DNA of 64,000 nucleotides, taken from the NCBI RefSeq assembly GCF_005233835.1, contig NZ_SZQA01000001.1, positions 512,827 to 576,826 on the forward strand, written 5' to 3'. The position numbers and the translations under genes were made by a program. This document shows positions 52,325-60,267 of this stretch, piece by piece; the stretch's first letter is position 1; each line of letters opens with the position of its first letter. This stretch comes from Herbidospora galbida (GTDB lineage Bacteria; Actinomycetota; Actinomycetes; Streptosporangiales; Streptosporangiaceae). The notes under the pieces are model-generated. The model did not search any database. It saw only the letters and a list, made by a program, of their open reading frames with translations, and was not told the DNA's origin.

Positions 52325-52924
52325 ATGGGCCGAACGTCAGACGCTCGGGAGCGGATCCTCGCCGCCGCCACCGATCTGTTCTCCCGCCGCTCCTACGGCT
52401 CCATCGGCGTCGCGGAGATCTGTGCGCAGGCGGGCACGCCGAAGGGCAGTTTCTACCACTTCTTCGAGTCGAAGCAGGCGCTCGCGCTCGAGATCATCGA
52501 CCTGCAGTGGAACTCCCAGCGCGGTCGCTGGCAGCGGATCCTCGACGGCGACGGCCCGCTCGTCCACCGGCTCAAAGACCTGTTCGCGTTCACGGTCGAG
52601 ATGCAGACCGCGTCGCTGAACGACGCCGGCGTGGTCTCCGGCTGCCTGTTCGGCAACCTCAGCCTGGAGCTGAGCACGGGCGACGACCCCATGCGCCAGA
52701 AGCTGCGGGCGATCTTCGACGAGCAGGTCGAGCTGATCCGCCGGTCGATCGAGGCGGCCCAGGCGCTCGGCGAGCTGACGACGATCGACGCGCCGGGGGC
52801 CGCCAAGTCGATCGTCGCCCAGATCGAGGGGACGGTCCTGTTCGCCAAGCTCTTCAACGACCCGGGCCAGCTCGACCAGCTCTGGGCCAACAGCCTGCGC
52901 CTCCTCCAGGTCGCCGACTCCTAG
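52325..52924 (+). CDS. TetR-family repressor (AcuR/NemR-like)
   Basis: 199 residues. The DNA-binding part is VAEICAQAGTPKGSFYHFFESKQALALE; PKGSFYHYF-like wording and the C-terminal domain with GCLFGNLSLEL recall regulators of reactive carbonyl or small-electrophile responses. TATAAT 6 nt before the ATG and no RBS indicate a leaderless mRNA. Divergent from the SDR-SnoaL operon, which it probably controls. Confidence 0.9.
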   Translation: MGRTSDARERILAAATDLFSRRSYGSIGVAEICAQAGTPKGSFYHFFESKQALALEIIDLQWNSQRGRWQRILDGDGPLVHRLKDLFAFTVEMQTASLNDAGVVSGCLFGNLSLELSTGDDPMRQKLRAIFDEQVELIRRSIEAAQALGELTTIDAPGAAKSIVAQIEGTVLFAKLFNDPGQLDQLWANSLRLLQVADS

Positions 52925-52957
52925 GAACCGCTCCGGCGGGCCTCCGCGACCTCATGT

Positions 52958-53632
52958 TCAACCGGCCTTCAGGAGCAGCTCGGTGAGCTCCCCGGGCACG
53001 GTGACCATGCAGTCGTGACCGCTGCGCAGCTCCCAGACCCGCGCCGAGGGCGGGACGGGACGGCGGGCGACGCCCTCGGGGGTGTCGCCGACGCAGTGGA
53101 CGTGGGTCTGCGGGATGTCGGCCAGGGCCGCCTCGTCGAACCGGGCGGGCTGCCGGAAGCAGCGGGCCGACTCGTCCGAGAGCATCGGGCGCAGCCATTC
53201 CACGTCGGCCGGGTCGGTCACCCCGAACGTGCCCATGGGCGGGATGCGCCAGCTCGGGGCCGCGTCGATCAGCTCCCGGGTGAACGGCATGACGTCGAGC
53301 ACGCTCTCGCCGTCGGCGGGGACCATCGCGTCGACGTACACGAGCCCTGAGATCCGTTCCGGGAATCGGCCGGCCACCGCGGAGACGATCATCCCGGCGT
53401 AGCTGTGCCCGACCAGGATCACGTCGGTGAGGTCCTCGCCGGTGAGGATGTCGGCGACGTCGGCGATGTGGGTGTCGAGGCCCACGTCGGGGCCGAGCAG
53501 GTGCTCCTTGTCGCCGTGGCCGGTCAGTGAGGGGGCGAGCGCCCGATGTCCGGCCTGGGTCAGGCGAGGGACGACGCGGTCCCAGACGCGGCCGCTGTGC
53601 CAGGCGCCGTGAATGAGCAGGAAGGTCTTCAT
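52958..53632 (-). CDS. Alpha/beta hydrolase (EstC/HNL-like)
   Basis: 224 residues: oxyanion stretch LLIHGAWHSG, nucleophile Ser77 in VGHSYAGM, and catalytic His206 in RSGHDCM; the acid is likely in the preceding loop. The HGAWH start is typical of the small esterase/hydroxynitrile-lyase-like group. No RBS; TAGCGT stands 7 nt before the ATG (leaderless). It is divergent from an HxlR regulator with a GGTACC-N4-GGTACC site between. Confidence 0.88.
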   Translation of the reverse strand: MKTFLLIHGAWHSGRVWDRVVPRLTQAGHRALAPSLTGHGDKEHLLGPDVGLDTHIADVADILTGEDLTDVILVGHSYAGMIVSAVAGRFPERISGLVYVDAMVPADGESVLDVMPFTRELIDAAPSWRIPPMGTFGVTDPADVEWLRPMLSDESARCFRQPARFDEAALADIPQTHVHCVGDTPEGVARRPVPPSARVWELRSGHDCMVTVPGELTELLLKAG

Positions 53633-53656
53633 GGAAAGGACGCTAGAGATCCGATA

Positions 53657-53672
53657 GGTACCGATTGGTACC
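53657..53672. promoter_or_regulatory. HxlR-type operator GGTACC-N4-GGTACC
   Basis: GGTACC (53657-53662), GATT, GGTACC (53667-53672): a perfect symmetric site, also seen as a 10-bp direct repeat of CCGATNGGTA. It lies in the 49-bp gap between the two divergent starts, close to both promoters. Confidence 0.78.
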
Positions 53673-53681
53673 CTTCGGCTC

Positions 53682-54053
53682 GTGCGCGATTCCGCGGGGA
53701 GCGTCTTTCTCGCCGACTGCCCGGCCCGGCTGGCCATCGAGATCATCACCAACAAGTGGGCGGTCGTCGTGCTGTTCGCGCTCAGCCGGGGGCCGTGCCG
53801 GCACGGTGAGCTCGTCGAGCTCGTCGGCGGCATCTCGCGCAAGGTGCTCACCCAGACGCTGCGCCGCCTGCAGGGCTACGGCCTGGTCGAACGCCGCGCC
53901 TACGCGGAGGCTCCCCCGCGCGTCGAGTACTCCCTGACCGACCTGGGCCTGACCCTCGTCGAGCCCATCGCCGTGCTGACCGACTGGGCGCGGGCGCACG
54001 GCGACGCGATCGTCACCTTCCAGGAGGGCGCCGATCCAGACCGTCGAGCATGA
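53682..54053 (+). CDS. HxlR-family winged-helix regulator
   Basis: 123 residues. CPARLAIEIITNKWAVVVLFALSRG, LVGGISRKVLTQTLRRLQGYGLV and VEYSLTDLGLTLVEPI are the three HxlR hallmarks; the Cys in the first is the redox-active residue of some members. GTG 53682 is used without RBS. It is divergent from the hydrolase gene and overlaps the convergent TetR gene by 41 nt. Confidence 0.9.
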   Translation: MRDSAGSVFLADCPARLAIEIITNKWAVVVLFALSRGPCRHGELVELVGGISRKVLTQTLRRLQGYGLVERRAYAEAPPRVEYSLTDLGLTLVEPIAVLTDWARAHGDAIVTFQEGADPDRRA

Positions 54054-54534
54054 GCGGCAGGAAGCGCTCCGGGATGACGCCCGGGTTGCAGGCGAAGACG
54101 TTGAGCAGGTCCATGACGTCGGCGGTGCCGACGTCCGGGCGCATCGCGCCGTCGGCCTGCGCCTGACCGACCAGCACGTCGAGCCGTTCCACCAGCGCCT
54201 GCCGCGCCTCCGGCGCGGAGGTCCCGGCCAGCGCGGCCGCGACGGCGCCCCGGCTCTCGTCGACGGCGTGCACGACGAAGGCGCGCACGGCCGACCAGGC
54301 GTCGGGCCCGGCCGAGGCGGCGTGGTCGAGGGCGTCGACGAGCTCGTGGACGTACTGCTCCGCCAGCGCCGCCAGCAGCACATTCCGGTCGGGGAAGCGG
54401 CGGTAGAGCGTGCCGACCCCGACGCCGGCCCGGCGGGCGATCAGCTCCATCGGCGCGTCGGTGCCGCGTTCGGCGACCACGTCGCGGGCCGCTTCAAGGA
54501 TCTTGTCCCGATTGCGGCGGGCATCGGCGCGCAT
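54013..54534 (-). CDS. TetR-family repressor
   Basis: 173 residues. The DNA-binding region LIARRAGVGVGTLYRRFPDRNVLLAALAEQYV is typical; the C-terminal domain is short. It is divergent from an NmrA-like gene; TAAGTGGA-N9-TCCGCTTA in the gap is the likely operator. Its end overlaps the HxlR gene by 41 nt, an antisense relation that could couple their expression. Confidence 0.9.
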   Translation of the reverse strand: MRADARRNRDKILEAARDVVAERGTDAPMELIARRAGVGVGTLYRRFPDRNVLLAALAEQYVHELVDALDHAASAGPDAWSAVRAFVVHAVDESRGAVAAALAGTSAPEARQALVERLDVLVGQAQADGAMRPDVGTADVMDLLNVFACNPGVIPERFLPLMLDGLDRRPPGR

Positions 54535-54548
54535 GTGAGATTCTCTCC

Positions 54549-54573
54549 TAAGTGGACGATCAGCTTCCGCTTA
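54549..54573. promoter_or_regulatory. TetR operator, 8-9-8 inverted repeat
   Basis: TAAGTGGA (54549-54556) and TCCGCTTA (54566-54573) are inverted with one mismatch. The site is followed by AGGAGG before the NmrA-like start at 54589. Confidence 0.7.
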
Positions 54574-54588
54574 CTATAGGAGGCATTC

Positions 54589-55398
54589 ATGGCGATCGTG
54601 GTGACGGGCGCGACGGGCACGATCGGGCGCGCGCTGATCAGGGAACTCGGCGGCGCGGCGCTGGCGGTGGTGCGCCGCGCGGAACAGGGCGCCGACCTCG
54701 GCTGCGAGCACGTGGTCGGCGACCTGGAGCGGCCGGAGAGCATCCCGATCGAGCCCGGCGACCGGCTCTTCCTCAACAGCTCTATCTGGCCCGGGTTCGT
54801 CCGGGCGCACCAGGCGGTGATCGACCGCGCGGCGGCGCGGGGCGCGGCGCAGGTGGTGACGGTGTCGGTGCGCGGGGTGACGTCGGCCGGCCTGCTCGGC
54901 TTCGGCATGCACGGGCAGGTCGACGACCACCTCAAGGCGTCGGGCGTGCCGTGGTCGATCCTGGCTCCGGTCGGCTTCATGCAGAACCTCGCGGGCGACG
55001 TCGACGAGGAGGGCCGGATCTTCGGCGCGTACGGGCGCGGCCGGGTCGGCTACATCGACGCCCGCGACATCGCGGCGGTCGCGGCCGCGCTGCTCACCCG
55101 TCCCGTGGGCGACAGCGCGACCTACGAGCTCACCGGCCCCGACGCGCCGACGCACGACGAAATCGCCGCCGAGCTCACCCGGTCGCTCGGCCGGCCGGTG
55201 CGCTATGTGGACCTGTCGGCCGAGGAGGGCGCGGCCCACTTCGAGAAGCGCGGCATGCCCGCCCAGGCGGCGCGTGACCTAGCCCGGTTGATGGCCCAGA
55301 TCGGCGACGGCCGCTGGGCGGGCACGACGACGACCGTCGCCGACGTCCTGGGCCGCCCGCCGCGCTCCCTGCGGGAGTTCCTCGCGCAGGCGCCCTAG
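54589..55398 (+). CDS. NmrA-like NAD(P)-binding protein
   Basis: 269 residues of the atypical SDR (NmrA/HSCARG-like) group: [19 protein letters not shown] at the start, [24 protein letters not shown] and the C-terminal [10 protein letters not shown]. The substrate or sensor role is unknown. AGGAGG 6 nt upstream is among the best RBSs in the window. Its stop codon TAG shares CTAG with the stop of the convergent L32 gene. Divergent TetR gene is its probable regulator. Confidence 0.87.
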   Translation: MAIVVTGATGTIGRALIRELGGAALAVVRRAEQGADLGCEHVVGDLERPESIPIEPGDRLFLNSSIWPGFVRAHQAVIDRAAARGAAQVVTVSVRGVTSAGLLGFGMHGQVDDHLKASGVPWSILAPVGFMQNLAGDVDEEGRIFGAYGRGRVGYIDARDIAAVAAALLTRPVGDSATYELTGPDAPTHDEIAAELTRSLGRPVRYVDLSAEEGAAHFEKRGMPAQAARDLARLMAQIGDGRWAGTTTTVADVLGRPPRSLREFLAQAP

Positions 55399-55562
55399 CG
55401 GAGGGGTATGAGGCCGCGCTGGTAGGCGGCCACCAGGCGGCGGGGCACCAGCAGGCGTTCGCCGTCGACCACGATGGGGACCAGGTCGGGGGCCGCCGCC
55501 TTCCACTGGGCGCGGCGGTGGCGGGTGTTGCTGCGGGAGGTCTTCCTCTTCGGGACGGCCAT
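55395..55562 (-). CDS. rpmF: 50S ribosomal protein L32, zinc-free paralogue
   Basis: 55 residues: [20 protein letters not shown] is the classic L32 start. The four Cys of the zinc ribbon are absent, so this is the C-minus paralogue made when zinc is scarce. It is the last gene of the L33-L28-S14-L32 run and ends on CTAG shared with the NmrA-like gene. Confidence 0.95.
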   Translation of the reverse strand: MAVPKRKTSRSNTRHRRAQWKAAAPDLVPIVVDGERLLVPRRLVAAYQRGLIPLR

Positions 55563-55564
55563 CG

Positions 55565-55864
55565 TCACCAGCTCGCCTTCGTGACGCCAGGGAGTTCGCC
55601 CCAGTGGGCCATCTCGCGGAAGCGGATCCGGGACAGGCCGAACCTGGTGAGGTGGCCGCGCGGGCGGCCGTCGACGGAGTCGCGGTTGCGCACGCGGGTG
55701 GGGCTGGCGTCGCGGGGCTGGCGGGCCAGTTCGCGGGCCGCCGCCGCCTGCTCCTCCGGCGTCCCCACGCGGATGAGCTCCTTGAGTTCGGCGCGGCGGT
55801 CGGCGTAGCGGGCGACGACGGCCCGCCGCCGGTCGTTGGCGACGATCTTGCTCTTCTTGGCCAT
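55565..55864 (-). CDS. rpsN: 30S ribosomal protein S14, zinc-free paralogue
   Basis: 99 residues, the long form of S14 without the CxxC zinc motif. [28 protein letters not shown] at the start and the end [27 protein letters not shown] are diagnostic (shown as key stretches). Replaces the zinc form under zinc starvation. Start overlaps the L28 stop by one base; 2 nt separate its stop from the L32 start. Confidence 0.96.
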   Translation of the reverse strand: MAKKSKIVANDRRRAVVARYADRRAELKELIRVGTPEEQAAAARELARQPRDASPTRVRNRDSVDGRPRGHLTRFGLSRIRFREMAHWGELPGVTKASW

Positions 55865-56100
55865 CAGACCCTCTCTCCTCTGGCGCGGATGCGGGCCACG
55901 GCCGCCTCGATGCCGATCTTGTCCACGGTCTTGATCGCGCGGGTGCTGAGGGTGAGCCGGACGTGCCGGTTCTCGCTCGGCAGCCAGTAGCGGCGGCTCT
56001 GGACGTTGGGATTCCAGCGGCGGCGGGTGCGCCGGTGGGAGTGGGAGACGTTGTTGCCGAAGACCGGCTGCACGCCGGTGAGCCGGCAGCGGGCGCTCAC
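55864..56100 (-). CDS. rpmB: 50S ribosomal protein L28, zinc-free paralogue
   Basis: 78 residues: [20 protein letters not shown] identifies L28. Of the zinc-binding Cys pairs only a single Cys near the N-terminus (SARCRLTG) remains, so it does not hold zinc. It is made together with L33 upstream (ATGA overlap) and S14 downstream. Confidence 0.96.
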   Translation of the reverse strand: MSARCRLTGVQPVFGNNVSHSHRRTRRRWNPNVQSRRYWLPSENRHVRLTLSTRAIKTVDKIGIEAAVARIRARGERV

Positions 56101-56261
56101 CGTTCCTCCCGGAACTCGACGTGCCTGCGCACGATCGGGTCGTACTTGCTGAGGGTGAGCCGGTCGGGGTCGTTGCGGCGGTTCTTGCGGGTCACGTACG
56201 TGTAGCCGGTCCCCGCCGTCGAGCGGAGTTTGATCACCGGGCGTAGTTCGTTCCTGGCCAA
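56097..56261 (-). CDS. rpmG: 50S ribosomal protein L33, zinc-free paralogue
   Basis: 54 residues from a TTG start with GGAAGGA about 8 nt upstream; the open frame to 56324 is longer than the real gene. [24 protein letters not shown] identifies L33; no CxxC pairs, so zinc-free. First gene of the operon; its promoter region carries a Zur-type box shared with the CobW-like gene. Confidence 0.95.
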   Translation of the reverse strand: MARNELRPVIKLRSTAGTGYTYVTRKNRRNDPDRLTLSKYDPIVRRHVEFREER

Positions 56262-56299
56262 GGCCGAGGTCCTTCCATGAGGCGTGTCCGTGCGATGAT

Positions 56300-56318
56300 A
56301 ATGATAATTGTTTTCATT
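56300..56318. promoter_or_regulatory. Zur box in the divergent promoter
   Basis: AATGATAAT-T-GTTTTCATT is a 9-1-9 imperfect palindrome (7 of 9 positions) of the type bound by actinobacterial Zur. It lies between the ribosomal operon and the CobW-like gene, both of which are expected to be induced when zinc is low. Confidence 0.85.
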
Positions 56319-56338
56319 CGCCACTTGAGAGGTCCGCC

Positions 56339-57493
56339 ATGACCACCCCCGTCGTCCTGGTCGCCGGCCTGCACCGCCGGGCCCGCACCGCCACCGTCCA
56401 CCGCCTGCTGGCCGCCCATCCCGGCGCGGTGGCCGTCCACCACGACCTGCGCGAGGTCGCCTCCGGGCGGGTCGAGCGCACCGTCCGCGACGTCTCCGGC
56501 GTGCTGGAGCGGGCCGAGGTGCGGCTGGCGCACGGGTGCGTCACCTGCACGGTCAGGGAGGATCTGCTGCCCGAGTTGATCCGGCGCGCGCCCACCGCGC
56601 CGCTGCTGGTCGTGGATCTGTGGGACGCGGTCGAACCGCGTGCGGTCGCCGAGGCGCTCGACGCCGAGGAGGCGGCCGGGTCGCTGCGCCTGACCTGCGT
56701 GGCGACCGCGCTGCACGCGGAGCACCTGCCGGTCGACATCGCCCGGGGCGAACGGCTGTCGCAGACGGGCCACGGCGCCGGCGGCGACCGGCGTCACCTG
56801 GCCGAGGTGCTGGCCCGGCAGACGGAGTACGCGACCGCCCTGGTCCTGTACGGCGGAGACGAGGAGGACCACGACCTCTCGCGCGCCCTGCTGGCCCACC
56901 TCGCGCCCGCCACCCCCGTGTTCGCCCCCGGCCTGCCCGAGGTGACCGGCCCCGCCCTGCACACCCGGACGCTGGCCGAGCGCGTCGACCCCGCCACCGC
57001 CGTGCTGCCCTGCGACGCGCGGGACGGCGAGGTCACCACCGTCGTCTGGCACCGCCTGCGCCCGCTGCACCCCGGCCGCCTGTTCGAGGCCCTCGACGAC
57101 CTGGTCTCCGAGTCGGTCCGCTCGCGCGGCCGGTTCTGGCTGGCCACCCGGCCCGACCGGCTGCTCGGCTGGGACGCCGTCGCGGGCGGCATGGCCGTCG
57201 AGGACGCGGGCCCGTGGCTGGCCGCGCTACCCGAGGCCGCCTGGGAGCTGGTCTCCCCCGCCCGCCGCGCGGCCGCCTCCCTCGACTGGACCGACCCTCT
57301 GGGCGACCGCGTCCAGCACCTGGTCTTCATCGGCCCCGACCTCGACCGCGACCGCATCCACGCCGTGCTCGACGCGTGCCTGCTGACCCCGGAGGAGGCG
57401 GTGGCGGGCTCGTCGGCGTGGGCCCGCTACGACGACCCGTTCGCCCCTCTTCTCGAACCGGCCGAAAGTCCGAGGCTCGGCTCGGACCGTTGA
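56339..57493 (+). CDS. CobW/COG0523-like protein with degenerate GTPase motifs
   Basis: 384 residues. Overall arrangement follows the COG0523 zinc chaperone/GTPase family: beta-strand start [25 protein letters not shown] in place of the usual CxCC segment, and a CobW_C-type end with FWLATRP. However, the P-loop GxxGxGKT reads [10 protein letters not shown], without Gly-Lys-Thr, and the NKxD motif reads LYGGDEED, so GTP hydrolysis is unlikely. Linked to zinc starvation by the Zur box and the ribosomal neighbours. AGAGG lies before the ATG. Confidence 0.87.
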   Translation: MTTPVVLVAGLHRRARTATVHRLLAAHPGAVAVHHDLREVASGRVERTVRDVSGVLERAEVRLAHGCVTCTVREDLLPELIRRAPTAPLLVVDLWDAVEPRAVAEALDAEEAAGSLRLTCVATALHAEHLPVDIARGERLSQTGHGAGGDRRHLAEVLARQTEYATALVLYGGDEEDHDLSRALLAHLAPATPVFAPGLPEVTGPALHTRTLAERVDPATAVLPCDARDGEVTTVVWHRLRPLHPGRLFEALDDLVSESVRSRGRFWLATRPDRLLGWDAVAGGMAVEDAGPWLAALPEAAWELVSPARRAAASLDWTDPLGDRVQHLVFIGPDLDRDRIHAVLDACLLTPEEAVAGSSAWARYDDPFAPLLEPAESPRLGSDR

Positions 57494-57532
57494 CCGAGGC
57501 GGCCCGGACGTGACGTTCGTAGCCTCGGGCGC

Positions 57533-58333
57533 ATGACCTTTCTCGTGACCGGGGCGACGGGCCGGGCCGGCCGCCACGTCGTCGACGCGCTGCTCGCCGA
57601 GGGGCATCGGGTGCGGGCCCTGACCCGGCATCCCGGCAGGGCCGCCTTCCCGCCGCAGGTCGAGGTGGCCGGGGGCGACCTCACCGATCCGGAGTCGCTG
57701 CGCGGGGCGTTACGCGGCGTAGTGGGCGTCCATCTGCTGACCACCGGCGGCGACGACTACGCCACCCTCACCACCGGCCCCGAGCTGGCCGCCCTGTTCG
57801 CGGAGGCGGGCGTCCGGCGGGTCACGCTGCTGTGGAACGGGCGGGTGGGGCCGGTCGAGGAGGCGTTCGCGGCCGGGTCGGTCGAGTGGACCCGGCTGGA
57901 GGCGACCGACTTCATGTCCAACACCCTGCAGTGGCTCCCCCAGATCGAGCGGGGCCGGGTGGAGGAGATGCGCGGTGACGTGCCCGTGGCGGTCGTCCAC
58001 GAGGCCGACGTGGGAGCGGTCGCGGCCCGGGTCCTGATGGACGGGGGGCACGCGGGGCGGTCGTACACGATCACCGGGCCGGTCGCGCTGACGGTCCGCG
58101 ACCGGCTCGCGGCGATCGGGAAGGTGCTGGGACGGCGGCTGGAGTTCGCCGAGCTGGGCGAGGAGCGGGCGCGGGAGAGCTGGCGCGCGGCCGGGCACGG
58201 GGAGGAACTGGTCGAGATCTTCACCGCGTGGCACGGCACTCCCCACCCGGCCACCCCTGTCGTCAGGGAGCTGCTGGGACGCCGACCGCTCACGTTCGAG
58301 CAGTGGCTCGCTACGTCCTTCGCAGGCCGATGA
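57533..58333 (+). CDS. NmrA-like NAD(P)-binding protein
   Basis: 266 residues. LVTGATGRAGRHVVDALLAEGH, VGVHLLTTGGDDY and ATDFMSNTLQWLP mark an atypical SDR similar to quinone oxidoreductase or NmrA-type sensors. TAGCCT 7 nt before the ATG suggests a leaderless mRNA. It overlaps the convergent membrane protein gene by 23 nt. Function unknown. Confidence 0.87.
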   Translation: MTFLVTGATGRAGRHVVDALLAEGHRVRALTRHPGRAAFPPQVEVAGGDLTDPESLRGALRGVVGVHLLTTGGDDYATLTTGPELAALFAEAGVRRVTLLWNGRVGPVEEAFAAGSVEWTRLEATDFMSNTLQWLPQIERGRVEEMRGDVPVAVVHEADVGAVAARVLMDGGHAGRSYTITGPVALTVRDRLAAIGKVLGRRLEFAELGEERARESWRAAGHGEELVEIFTAWHGTPHPATPVVRELLGRRPLTFEQWLATSFAGR

Positions 58334-58700
58334 TCTGGAGCGCGGCGAAGGCCGCGACCACCACGGCCTGGGCGAGCGCCCAGACCGCGCCGATCGTGGT
58401 GAGAGTCAGCGCCCCGGCGAGCACGGCGGCCACGCTGCCCAGCGTCCAGAGGAGGTTCAGGGCGATGACGGCCGTGGTCGCGGCCCGGCTGATCGGGTGG
58501 CGGGTGGACAGCAGGCCGACCGCGAGGGCGTACACGACCAGGAAGGCGCCGATCCCCCGGAGCAGGCCGGCCTCCGGGCCGAGCAGGGAGCTCACGGGGG
58601 CGGCGAAGAGGAGGTAGGTCAGGCCGTTGCCGCCGGTGACCACGGCGTCGCTGACGAGCGTGAGGCGCAGGAACTTCGTGCTGTCGGTGACGGTGGTCAT
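58311..58700 (-). CDS. Small four-helix membrane protein
   Basis: 129 residues from ATG 58700 with GAAGGAGC 6 nt upstream; the open frame begins at 58736. Four membrane segments with SDAVVTGGNGLTYLLFA and RGIGAFLVVYALAVGLL. It resembles uncharacterised integral membrane proteins of actinobacteria. Function unknown. Confidence 0.72.
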   Translation of the reverse strand: MTTVTDSTKFLRLTLVSDAVVTGGNGLTYLLFAAPVSSLLGPEAGLLRGIGAFLVVYALAVGLLSTRHPISRAATTAVIALNLLWTLGSVAAVLAGALTLTTIGAVWALAQAVVVAAFAALQIIGLRRT

Positions 58701-58787
58701 CTCGGGCTCCTTCGGCGCGGGGGTTCGTGCTGACACCAGAAAGATGTCAGCCGCCGCGCGGAGCCGCGATTACGCCGCAGGTAACGG

Positions 58788-58945
58788 TCAGCCCGCCGGA
58801 CGCCGGGCCGGTTCGCGGAGGGTGAAGACGCGCAGGAACGCGTCGAGCTGTTCGGGACGGCCCGAGAAGGCGACCTCGCCGGCCCTTGCCGCCCGGATCA
58901 GCGCCCGGTAGGAGGGCAGTCCCTCGGGCCGGAAGGTGAGCACGA
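58788..58945 (-). pseudogene. C-terminal remnant of an unidentified gene
   Basis: About 52 residues ending in a stop: LTFRPEGLPSYRALIRAARAG, FSGRPEQLDAFLRVFTL. It has coding-like composition but no start before about 58945, where sequence switches to an MFS fragment on the other strand. The short ORF start at 58976 uses MFS-derived bases and is not native. Parent family not recognised. Confidence 0.45.
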
Positions 58946-58946
58946 G

Positions 58947-59105
58947 CTGTTCGCGGCCATCTACCTGGTGGGCCACCTCTCGACGGGGGTGCCCGCGATC
59001 GTCGCGGGCCGGCTCGTCGGGGTCGTCGGCGCGGCGCCGGCGGCGACCGGCTTCGGGATCGTCGTCGCGGTCGCGGCGCTGGCCGGCACGCTGGTCACGG
59101 CCGCG
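58947..59105 (+). pseudogene. MFS transporter fragment
   Basis: Plus-strand residues LFAAIYLVGHLSTGVPAIVAG followed by GVVGAAPAATGFGIVVAVAALAGTLVTA fit the last two membrane helices of an MFS transporter. There is no 5' part and no proper end; the frame runs over the 3' end of the P450 gene. A gene remnant left by deletion. Confidence 0.55.
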
Positions 59106-60267
59106 CGACCTCGGCGTACTCCACCCACAGGTGGCGCGGCCCGCGCAGAACCGGACTTGGCCGGTAGGGCGGCGGGTCGGTGACCAGCCTCGGTTCGCGC
59201 AGGCGGCCGACCAGCTCGGTGAGCACGATCTGCGCCTCCAGCCGGGCCAGCGGCGCCCCGAAGCAGTAGTGGACGCCGCCGCCGAACCCCAGGTGCTCGT
59301 TGCGCGGCCGGTCGAGGGAGAACCGGTCGGGGTCGGGCACGTGGGCGGGGTCGCGGCTGCCCGCCGCCAGGGCCAGCACGATGGGCGACCCGGCCGGGAT
59401 GTCGACCCCGGCGACGGTGAGGTCCTCCAGCGCCACTCGCGAGGAGAGCATCTGCACCGGCGGCTCGAACCGCAGGAGCTCCTCCACCGCCGGGACGATC
59501 AGGCCGGGGTCGGCCTGGACGCGGGCCAGGATCTCCGGGTTGCGCAGGAAGGTCAGCATGCCGTTGGCGATCAGGTTGATCGTGGTCTCGTGCCCGGCGA
59601 TCAGGAGCAGCACGCCGGTCCTGACGATCTCCACCTGGGTCATCTCGCCGTCGGCGATGAAGCCCGACAGCATGTCGTCGCCGGGTTCGCGGCGCCGGGC
59701 GTCGACCAGTCCGTCCAGGTAGTCGTTCAGCTTGCCGGTCACCTCCCGGCGGGCGCGCTCGCGTTCGGCGCGGCGCTCCTCGCCCGGCGCGAGCGTCTCG
59801 ATGAGCTCGTCGGCCCAGGCGTGGAAGCGCCCCTCGTCCTCGCGGGGCACGCCGAGCAGGCGGCAGATCATCGCGACCGGCAGCGGGTAGGCGACCTCCT
59901 CGACCAGGTCGGCGCGCCGCTTCCCGGCGAGGGCGTCGATCAGGCCGGTCGTGATCTCCAGCATGTCGGGGCGCAGCGCGTCGATGCGGCCGGGTGAGCC
60001 GGGCGGGCCGAAGTGGCGCATGGCCAGGCGGCGCAGCCGGTCGTGCTCGGGCGGGTCGAGTGCGATGAAGGCCGGGGTGCGGTCGAGGTCGCGGCGGCGC
60101 GAGCTGATCCGCGGGTCGTGCAGCAGGGCGACGATCTCGCGGTAGGTGCTGACCACGTAGGTGCCGTCGTCCTGCCGCGCCACGGGCGTGGCCCGCAGCT
60201 CGGCGAACAGCGGGTAGGGGTCGGGGCGGCCCGACGGGTCGAGGAGGCGCTGGAACGGACAGCTCAT
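59095..60267 (-). CDS. Cytochrome P450
   Basis: 390 residues, the size of soluble bacterial P450s. I-helix LLIAGHETT with the oxygen-activating acid/Thr pair, the K-helix EELLRFEP (ExxR), and the heme loop FGGGVHYCFGAPLAR with its Cys. It starts with MSCPFQRLLDPSGRPDPYPLF. ATGA overlap with the upstream reductase gene and GGAGG 9 nt before the ATG point to a two-gene unit. Substrate is unknown. Confidence 0.96.
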   Translation of the reverse strand: MSCPFQRLLDPSGRPDPYPLFAELRATPVARQDDGTYVVSTYREIVALLHDPRISSRRRDLDRTPAFIALDPPEHDRLRRLAMRHFGPPGSPGRIDALRPDMLEITTGLIDALAGKRRADLVEEVAYPLPVAMICRLLGVPREDEGRFHAWADELIETLAPGEERRAERERARREVTGKLNDYLDGLVDARRREPGDDMLSGFIADGEMTQVEIVRTGVLLLIAGHETTINLIANGMLTFLRNPEILARVQADPGLIVPAVEELLRFEPPVQMLSSRVALEDLTVAGVDIPAGSPIVLALAAGSRDPAHVPDPDRFSLDRPRNEHLGFGGGVHYCFGAPLARLEAQIVLTELVGRLREPRLVTDPPPYRPSPVLRGPRHLWVEYAEVARP

